Positions 6,298 to 9,975 of a stretch of DNA of 9,975 nt are shown one piece after another. This DNA comes from Gemmatimonadales bacterium UBA2982 (GTDB lineage: Bacteria; Gemmatimonadota; Gemmatimonadetes; Longimicrobiales; Gaopeijiaceae). The notes beneath the pieces are model-generated. The model searched no databases. It was not told where the DNA came from and worked only from the letters and a program-made list of their open reading frames with translations. Where the stretch lies: the NCBI GenBank assembly GCA_002347035.1, contig DEAM01000032.1, forward strand, positions 2,689 to 12,663, written 5' to 3'. A program made the translations under genes and the position numbers. How positions within the stretch are numbered: position 1 is the first letter of the stretch; each line of letters begins with the position of its first letter.

Positions 6298-7014
6298 ATG
6301 ACGCTGTCGCGACGAGATGCGATCAAGGTTTCTGGTTCAGCTGTAGCAGGTTTGTCGATGGGCGTGGTGAATCCCGAGAATGTTTTGGGCCAAGCCGCAC
6401 CCGAACAGGAATGGCCAGATCAACTCGTCGAGGGAGACCTCAGAATCCGGGCTGAATTGCCTCTCAACCCGGATGGTTCTGCGCCGGAGCACCCGGAGAG
6501 TGCCGCCGGAGAGCTAATCGGAACGATTTGGCGTTTTTCATCTGATAGACGGCAGCCCCCAGCGGATATTGATTACGATTATAACAACCTTCGGATCAGG
6601 CTTGATTCACGCGGCTTAGCAAAGATGAGTGGTACTCTGAAATTCAGTGATCTAGAAGCGCTACCTCGTCATTCGATGGTCACGCTTCTTCAGTGTGGCG
6701 CCCCTCAGCCAACGGGTATCGTCAAATGGACTGGGGTGAGGTTCAGTGATTTTGCCGACATGATTGGCGTAGGCGAACCTGCTCACTACTGTCGTTTGAT
6801 CTCGCATGATGGCTACTACATAGATGAGGAGATGCCAACGCTGCGCCATCCTCAAGTTATGCTTGCTTGGATGATGAACGACGAGCCTCTTCCGCCGGTC
6901 AATGGAGCACCGATCCGGTTGGTCATTCCGTTCAGGTATGGTGCACGCAGCATCAAGGCGATTTCCGAGATTACGTTTGCTTCTCCTGGATTCTCAGCAC
7001 GAATCGGGGACTAG
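6298..7014 (+). CDS. Tat-exported molybdopterin-dependent oxidoreductase, sulfite oxidase/MsrP fold family
   Basis: A 238-residue protein that starts with a Tat signal: LSRRDAIK (3-10) then an Ala/Gly/Ser hydrophobic stretch to about residue 32. The mature part matches the oxidoreductase molybdopterin-binding domain (PF00174). LLQCGAPQPTGIVKWTGV (130-147) supplies Cys133, which by family analogy is the molybdenum ligand. HDGYY (170-174) and NGAPIRLVIPFRYGARSIK (202-220) form the usual distal segment. The protein would fold with Moco in the cytoplasm and be exported. There is no heme domain, no dimerisation domain and no MsrQ-type membrane partner next to it, so it is a minimal single-domain member. 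Substrate cannot be read from the sequence; sulfite, methionine sulfoxide or another oxide are family possibilities. It lies 68 bp after the MORN gene and 53 bp before a second Tat-type enzyme. Confidence 0.9.
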   Translation: MTLSRRDAIKVSGSAVAGLSMGVVNPENVLGQAAPEQEWPDQLVEGDLRIRAELPLNPDGSAPEHPESAAGELIGTIWRFSSDRRQPPADIDYDYNNLRIRLDSRGLAKMSGTLKFSDLEALPRHSMVTLLQCGAPQPTGIVKWTGVRFSDFADMIGVGEPAHYCRLISHDGYYIDEEMPTLRHPQVMLAWMMNDEPLPPVNGAPIRLVIPFRYGARSIKAISEITFASPGFSARIGD

Positions 7015-7067
7015 CATATAGTATCCAGAAGTACATGACGGATTACTCATAAAACGGGGCCTGCATC

Positions 7068-8348
7068 ATGATACACCCTGACCGCCGCACGTTTATTAGT
7101 CACGCGTTCGGTGCAGGCGCCTTATTTGCCGCGGCTCCTGCCAACGCTATGACGCCAGGTAGGGTGGCTATACCACCCAAAGGTCATGGGGCGGTATTAG
7201 ATGAAGCCTATTGGGGTTTGGTCAAGGAAAGTTTCCCACTTAGCCCTGGTCTCGTGTTAATGAACGCGGCGAACCTGTGTCCTTCTCCGTTTGTGGTTCA
7301 GGAGGCGGTTTTTGAATGGACCCGGGATGTGGACGCCGATGCTTCGTTTCAGAACCGCGCAAAGTTCTCATCCCTACAAGAAGCAAGCCGAGAAGCGGTA
7401 GCACGCCATATCGGTGCCGACGTGGAAGAAATCGCACTAACACGGAACACTTCCGAGGGAAATAATACCGTGGTATCGGGGCTCAATCTGACGGCTGGTG
7501 ATGAAGTCGTACTCTGGGACCAGAACCACCCTACGAACTCAACCTCTTGGGACGAACAGGCTAGCGTAGAGGGATTTGAAGTTCGCCGGATTTCAACACC
7601 ACCCGCGTCAGAATCTCCTGGAGAACTAATCGATGCATTTCGGAGTGCAATGACGAGTAGGACAAAGGTACTTGCCTTCAGTCATGTATCTAACGCGACC
7701 GGTGTTCGTATTCCAGCTGCAGAGCTGTGTGGTTTGGCTCGTTCTCGAGGCATCTTAACTCTTCTCGATGGTGCTCAATCGTGTGGGGCCTTGAATATGG
7801 ATATGCACGCGATAGGGTGTGACTTCTACACGGCAAGCAGCCATAAATGGCTGATGGGACCCAAAGAGGCTGGGATTCTTTATGTCCGAGCAGAAACGAT
7901 TGATCGTCTGCGGGCTTCAGATGTTGGCGTAGGCTGGTCACGTGCCCTAGAGGGCGGCGCGAGGAAATATGAATCTTTGGGCCAAAGAGACGATGCCTGT
8001 GTAGCGGCGATCGAAAAGGCGGTTGTGTTCCACGAGAGAATCGGTGCTGATGTGATCGAAGCTCGGCTCTTAGAGATCACACGGGCTCTCAAGGTCGGAC
8101 TTAGGGAGCGGATACCAAGGGTTGAATTCCACACGCCGATGGGGGATCAAACAAGTTCTGGAGTTATGGTGTTTCGGGTGCCAGGTGCCGACATGAGTGC
8201 AGCCTATCAGGCCCTCTATTCTGAACACCGTGTAGCTGGAGCCGGCCGAGGGGGAGAGTTCGATGGAATTCGACTTTCACCCCACATCTATAACACGCTC
8301 GCGGATGTCGACTACGTAATCGACGCGATAGCCGGGGTGACGGCCTAA
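7068..8348 (+). CDS. Tat-type exported class V aminotransferase (isopenicillin-N epimerase/cysteine desulfurase-like)
   Basis: A 426-residue fold type I PLP enzyme of aminotransferase class V. Residues 5-11 (DRRTFIS) begin a Tat-type signal followed by a hydrophobic stretch and an AAPANA cleavage region near residue 27, so it would be exported already folded with PLP. Core motifs are TRNTSEGNN (125-133, phosphate grip), DQNHPTNS (151-158), FSHVSNATG (204-212), TLLDGAQS (231-238, Asp234 contacting the PLP nitrogen) and SSHKWLMGPK (257-266, Schiff-base Lys260). The C-terminal RLSPHIYNTLADVDY segment is typical of the CefD-like subgroup. No catalytic cysteine loop of a cysteine desulfurase is apparent, so epimerase, lyase or transaminase activity is more likely; the substrate is unknown. 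A weak GGGG precedes the ATG. It follows the molybdoenzyme by 53 bp and may be co-transcribed with it. Confidence 0.9.
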   Translation: MIHPDRRTFISHAFGAGALFAAAPANAMTPGRVAIPPKGHGAVLDEAYWGLVKESFPLSPGLVLMNAANLCPSPFVVQEAVFEWTRDVDADASFQNRAKFSSLQEASREAVARHIGADVEEIALTRNTSEGNNTVVSGLNLTAGDEVVLWDQNHPTNSTSWDEQASVEGFEVRRISTPPASESPGELIDAFRSAMTSRTKVLAFSHVSNATGVRIPAAELCGLARSRGILTLLDGAQSCGALNMDMHAIGCDFYTASSHKWLMGPKEAGILYVRAETIDRLRASDVGVGWSRALEGGARKYESLGQRDDACVAAIEKAVVFHERIGADVIEARLLEITRALKVGLRERIPRVEFHTPMGDQTSSGVMVFRVPGADMSAAYQALYSEHRVAGAGRGGEFDGIRLSPHIYNTLADVDYVIDAIAGVTA

Positions 8349-8461
8349 GACTAGTAAGATGTTCTAAGTCCGGTGTGCGGCTTGCCCGCTTGAGCGATTC
8401 TCTGGCATGTTGCCACCGCTCCTGGCGTACCTCCGAACCGTAACTCTCACCTTAGCCCTCC

Positions 8462-9061
8462 ATGGCCCATATACCCTACGTGCCGTATGACGAAGCTGAG
8501 GGTCTCCTCGCTGAGCTGTACGAAAGATTTCGGGATAGTGATGGGATGTTGGATAACATCATCAGGATTCATTCACTGAATCCTCGCTCGATGAACGATC
8601 ATATTGAGCTTTATTCGCATCTAATGAGGGGTCCTTCTCCTTTGAGCCGGACCCAACGTGAAATGGTTGCAGTCACAGTGAGCGCAGTGAATGGTTGCTT
8701 TTACTGAATCAACCACCACGGAGCGGGCCTCCGTACGCTGCTTGGGTCGGCCGATATCCCGCGTGCACTGGCTCGGGATTATACAACGGCGGAGTTAGCC
8801 CCCGAAGATCGAGCAATGCTGGATTATGCTGTAAAACTTACGCTTACACCCCACGACATAACGGAAGTGGATATCTCCACTCTGAGTTCATCTGGGTTCG
8901 ACGAAACCGCGATACTGGACCTTTGCCAGGTTGTCTCTTACTACAACTATGTAAACCGGCTGGCAGACGGCCTTGGAGTAGAGCTAGAGAATTATTGGGA
9001 GGCAGAAGAATTTACGATGACTCGAGAAGAATTCGATTCGCGCTTGATGGAGACAGAGTAG
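8462..9061 (+). CDS. AhpD-like peroxidase-related selenoprotein (CxxU), in-frame TGA at codon 82
   Basis: A 199-residue protein if TGA at 8705-8707 is read as selenocysteine. It matches, from recall, the carboxymuconolactone decarboxylase/AhpD superfamily of uncharacterised peroxidase-related enzymes: MAHIPYVPYDEAEG start, IIRIHSLNPRSMNDH (33-47), SPLSRTQREMVAVTVSAVNGC (59-79), then NHHGAGLRTLLG, YTTAELAPEDRAMLDYAVKL, AILDLCQVVSYYNYVNRLADG and GVELENYWE. The TGA falls at the second position of the redox CxxC (C79-F-Y-U82). E67, C79, U82 and H86 keep the E-x11-C-x2-C-x3-H spacing of the AhpD proton relay. Sequence downstream stays in the same frame, with 117 sense codons to TAG. It is predicted to be cytoplasmic, reducing peroxide or a disulfide partner. 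A TAG in frame just upstream fixes ATG 8462, though no clear Shine-Dalgarno is seen. Alternatives are a nonsense mutation or a sequencing error, both less likely. Confidence 0.92.
8705..8707 (+). other. Recoded UGA (selenocysteine codon)
   Basis: TGA within the AhpD-like gene at codon 82, replacing a catalytic cysteine codon (TGT or TGC by one base). TGA is also a normal stop in this window (nadA), and Trp uses TGG, so a general reassignment of UGA is not supported. Confidence 0.88.
8718..8734 (+). promoter_or_regulatory. Bacterial SECIS hairpin
   Basis: ACGGAG (8718-8723) pairs perfectly with CTCCGT (8729-8734) around a 5-nt loop CGGGC (8724-8728). The loop begins 17 nt after the UGA and has G as its second base. 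This agrees with bacterial SECIS features: a short apical stem, a small loop with G in its first two positions, and about 16-37 nt between UGA and loop. The hairpin lies inside the coding sequence, as bacterial SECIS elements do, and would recruit SelB with Sec-tRNA. Confidence 0.8.
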
Positions 9062-9073
9062 GAATTGTCGACC

Positions 9074-9975
9074 ATGGGTGAGGTAGTCCTCGATGGACTT
9101 TCACTACGTCTCGAAGACGTCGAGCGCGTGGCTTTGGATCCATCTATCCGTGTTCGTTTAAGTGATGAGGCGGCTGAACGGATGCTCGCTTCACAGAAGT
9201 TTATCGAGGAGTTGGTTGATGCTGGTGGGCCCGTCTATGGTGTAACCACCGGCTTTGGGCGGCTTGCGGACATCGCAGTTGCTCCTGATGAGAGAGAGGC
9301 CCTTCAAAGGAATCTTGTGAGGAGTCACGCCTCTGGAGTCGGGTCCCCAATGGATCGAGCTTCGGTACGGACATTGATGCTGCTACGAGCGAATGCACTT
9401 GCTAGAGGGAGCTCAGGCTGCCGAGTGTTGGTTGTCGAACAGCTCTTGGAGTTATTGAATGCTGGAATCCATCCACGTGTTCCCGAATTCGGTTCTGTTG
9501 GTGCCTCTGGAGACTTGGGTCCTTTGGCCCATGTGGCGCTCGGATTATTGGGGGAAGGTCTAGCGGAATATTCGGGAGATGAACAATCAGTCGAAACAGC
9601 TATGGGGACAGAAGGGATTGCTCCACTTACGCTAGGACCGAAAGAAGGGTTGGCCCTGATCAATGGAACGCAGGCAACGACCGGCCTCGGTGTGTTGGCC
9701 CTGAGTGCAGCTGAACGTGCAGTCGAGGTTGCAGAGATCGCCGGGGCGATGTCGCTAGAGGCACTCTTGGGTACCCCGGAGCCATTTCGAAAAGAGATTC
9801 ATGAAGCGCGCCCACACAAAGGGCAGGGGGTCTCGGCTTCAAGATTGCGCACGCTCTTGGCTGATTCTGAGATCCGTGCATCACATCAAGAAGATGATCC
9901 CCGTGTACAGGACGCGTACTCGCTTAGGTGTATGCCTCAAGTACACGGAGCTGCACGAGAAGCTTTCGGATACGT
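9074..9975 (+). CDS. hutH: Histidine ammonia-lyase (5' part, runs off window)
   Basis: The visible 300 codons belong to the aromatic amino acid ammonia-lyase family. YGVTTGFGRL (55-64) carries the catalytic Tyr55, and RSHASG (83-88) the histidine seen in HutH. GSVGASGDLGPLAHVAL (140-156) holds the Ala144-Ser145-Gly146 triad that self-cyclises to the MIO electrophile. NGTQA (197-201), HEARPHKGQ (243-251) and YSLRCMPQVHGA (282-293) complete the family pattern. HutH turns L-histidine into trans-urocanate and ammonia, the first step of histidine degradation; it acts in the cytoplasm as a tetramer. Full-length members are about 500 residues, so roughly 200 lie beyond the edge, including the glutamate that separates histidine from phenylalanine/tyrosine lyases. 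The RSHASG motif favours histidine. ATG 9074 is only 12 bp after the selenoprotein stop, and AGGA overlapping that stop is its likely ribosome site, so the two are probably co-transcribed. Confidence 0.93.
   Translation, partial: MGEVVLDGLSLRLEDVERVALDPSIRVRLSDEAAERMLASQKFIEELVDAGGPVYGVTTGFGRLADIAVAPDEREALQRNLVRSHASGVGSPMDRASVRTLMLLRANALARGSSGCRVLVVEQLLELLNAGIHPRVPEFGSVGASGDLGPLAHVALGLLGEGLAEYSGDEQSVETAMGTEGIAPLTLGPKEGLALINGTQATTGLGVLALSAAERAVEVAEIAGAMSLEALLGTPEPFRKEIHEARPHKGQGVSASRLRTLLADSEIRASHQEDDPRVQDAYSLRCMPQVHGAAREAFGY

Noticed and set aside
8377..8414. Hairpins GCGG/CCGC (8377-8389) and GGCA/TGCC (8404-8414) between the aminotransferase and selenoprotein genes
   Set aside because: Both are 4-bp stems without a T run; too weak to call a terminator or regulatory element. 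No promoter of good quality is visible here either.
8462..8707. AhpD-like gene as a pseudogene or as two separate genes
   Set aside because: The TGA replaces exactly the catalytic cysteine, the frame is unchanged, all other family positions look intact, and a SECIS-like hairpin follows. The downstream half has no ribosome site of its own at the ATG near 8818.
8705..8707. UGA reassigned to Trp or Gly across the genome
   Set aside because: nadA ends with TGA at the expected family C-terminus, and Trp is encoded by TGG throughout; Trp or Gly at this catalytic site would not make sense.
8695..9081. A 128-codon overlapping frame starting at 8695
   Set aside because: It is out of frame with the selenoprotein, low in recognisable motifs, and covers bases that encode conserved AhpD-like sequence in the correct frame.

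Overview
This window looks like a chromosomal segment from a Gram-negative environmental bacterium, probably marine or sediment. The best guess is Gemmatimonadota, with moderate to low confidence. The reasons are a lipobox lipoprotein combining Big2 Ig-like domains with a seven-unit RCC1 array, an NHL-propeller lipoprotein with a CC motif, several Tat-type exported enzymes, and mid-GC composition by eye. No tRNA, rRNA, insertion sequence or CRISPR array was seen. All genes except the two cut by the window ends look intact.

Left block (1-4150, minus strand, read right to left): nadA (quinolinate synthase), nadC (quinolinate phosphoribosyltransferase, apparently starting at a CTG that overlaps the nadA stop), a Big2/RCC1 surface lipoprotein, and the first 170 codons of an exported NADP-binding F420-reductase-like protein that runs off the left edge. 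nadA and nadC supply two successive steps of de novo NAD synthesis; nadB is not in the window. Gaps are -3, 71 and 79 bp, so the four could share a transcript. A 321-bp divergent intergenic region (4151-4471) separates this block from the right one and carries a 9-bp direct repeat just upstream of nadA.

Right block (4472-9975, plus strand): an NHL beta-propeller lipoprotein, a secreted MORN-repeat protein behind a sigma70-like promoter, a Tat-exported small molybdopterin oxidoreductase of the sulfite oxidase/MsrP fold family, a Tat-type class V aminotransferase, an AhpD-like peroxidase-related protein, and the start of histidine ammonia-lyase (hutH), which runs off the right edge. Several products in this block are predicted to act outside the cytoplasm.

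The main discovery is the AhpD-like gene at 8462-9061. It has an in-frame TGA at codon 82, exactly where the family has the second catalytic cysteine of CxxC, and full family-like sequence continues in the same frame for another 117 codons. The Glu-Cys-(Cys)-His relay spacing of AhpD is preserved (E67, C79, U82, H86). A perfect 6-bp hairpin with a G-containing loop starts 10 nt after the TGA, as expected of a bacterial SECIS element. This is very probably a selenocysteine-containing (CxxU) thiol peroxidase-like protein that standard gene calling would split into two fragments. It sits 12 bp upstream of hutH.
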